Shown here piece by piece: positions 33,871-33,968 of a DNA stretch of 33,968 nt. The notes beneath the pieces were generated by a model. The model was given only the letters and a program-made list of their open reading frames with translations, was not told the DNA's origin and did not search any database. A program made the position numbers and the translations under genes. Numbering within the stretch: the stretch's first letter is position 1; each line of letters starts with the position of its first letter. This DNA is from Sedimentisphaerales bacterium (GTDB taxonomy: Bacteria > Planctomycetota > Phycisphaerae > Sedimentisphaerales > Anaerobacaceae): NCBI GenBank assembly GCA_016932835.1, contig JAFGCD010000084.1, positions 1 through 33,968 on the forward strand, in the 5' to 3' direction.

Positions 33871-33899
33871 CGGGCAATCTCCTCACGCGATTACCCGTT
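33869..33899. promoter_or_regulatory. Inverted repeat between divergent promoters
   Basis: AACGGGCAATC (33869-33879) and GATTACCCGTT (33889-33899) are inverted with one mismatch and a 9-base spacer. The site overlaps the end of the minus-strand -35 box and abuts the sigma54 site, so one bound regulator could act on both promoters. Confidence 0.5.
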
Positions 33900-33900
33900 T

Positions 33901-33916
33901 TGGCACGGGATGTGCA
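33901..33916 (+). promoter_or_regulatory. Sigma54-type (-24/-12) promoter
   Basis: TGGCACG, four bases and GTGCA give the required GG-N10-GC spacing (GG 33902-33903, GC 33914-33915), one base away from the TGGCACG-N4-TTGCA consensus. It points rightward to a gene beyond the window. Confidence 0.6.
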
Positions 33917-33922
33917 TAGAGC

Positions 33923-33968
33923 CTCCTTGAGTGTGTTTTGAACGGTTTTTCCAACAGAACTCAAGGAG
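33923..33968 (+). promoter_or_regulatory. Leader hairpin covering a ribosome binding site
   Basis: CTCCTTGAGT (33923-33932) and ACTCAAGGAG (33959-33968) form a perfect 10-bp inverted repeat with a 26-base loop. The right arm ends in AAGGAG, the ribosome binding site expected for a gene starting just past the window. The sigma54 start point (about 33927) falls within the left arm, so only part of it may be in the RNA. Confidence 0.45.

Overview
The window looks like chromosomal DNA of a Planctomycetota bacterium, most likely of the Phycisphaerae or a neighbouring class. This rests on gene content: four secreted Tat-type sulfatases, Tat-exported Gfo/Idh/MocA proteins, a DUF6807 (PmoA-like) protein, an HzsA-like multiheme protein, SPFH-GYF and discoidin/LamG proteins, and strongly C-ending codons. 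Peptidoglycan genes (ftsW, murG) are present. No rRNA, tRNA, CRISPR array or insertion sequence was recognised.

Layout. 1-2664: an isolated phage-type terminase large subunit behind a hairpin-rich leader, then an unrecognised protein. 2796-13149: ftsW and murG, usually neighbours in the division/cell-wall cluster, are about 8 kb apart. Between them lie a convergent HzsA-like triheme protein, a four-gene operon (zinc-ribbon membrane protein, DUF2085 protein, coiled-coil membrane protein, SPFH-GYF protein) and a convergent Tat oxidoreductase-like protein. The HzsA-like gene and the operon diverge from two good sigma70-type promoters, and the operon's -10 box sits inside a perfect palindrome. 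13246-14652 is a diheme cytochrome of the peroxidase/MauG type.

15126-19241 is a sugar-processing operon: a Tat-exported TIM barrel fused to a DUF6807 domain, a Gfo/Idh/MocA oxidoreductase and a cytoplasmic sugar epimerase. Its leader can fold as a terminator with an alternative pairing. 19279-20274 is an O-methyltransferase on the opposite strand. From 20524 a plus-strand run holds a TPR-like lipoprotein, tilS, a pilT-like ATPase and two sulfatases, ending at a strong hairpin (26883-26909).

33764-26931, minus strand, is the most interesting part. Two more sulfatases are followed closely by an ECF sigma factor, two tandem membrane-anchored anti-sigma-like proteins with one and two discoidin-type domains, and a headless LamG fragment. 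I read it as a candidate polysaccharide-sensing regulatory unit: the discoidin domains would sense glycans outside the membrane, and sigma release could control sulfatase genes. This is inference; the sequence shows the gene order, the domains and a gapless duplication. The right edge has a sigma54-type promoter pointing out of the window, with an inverted repeat between it and the sulfatase promoter and a hairpin that could mask the ribosome binding site of the next gene.
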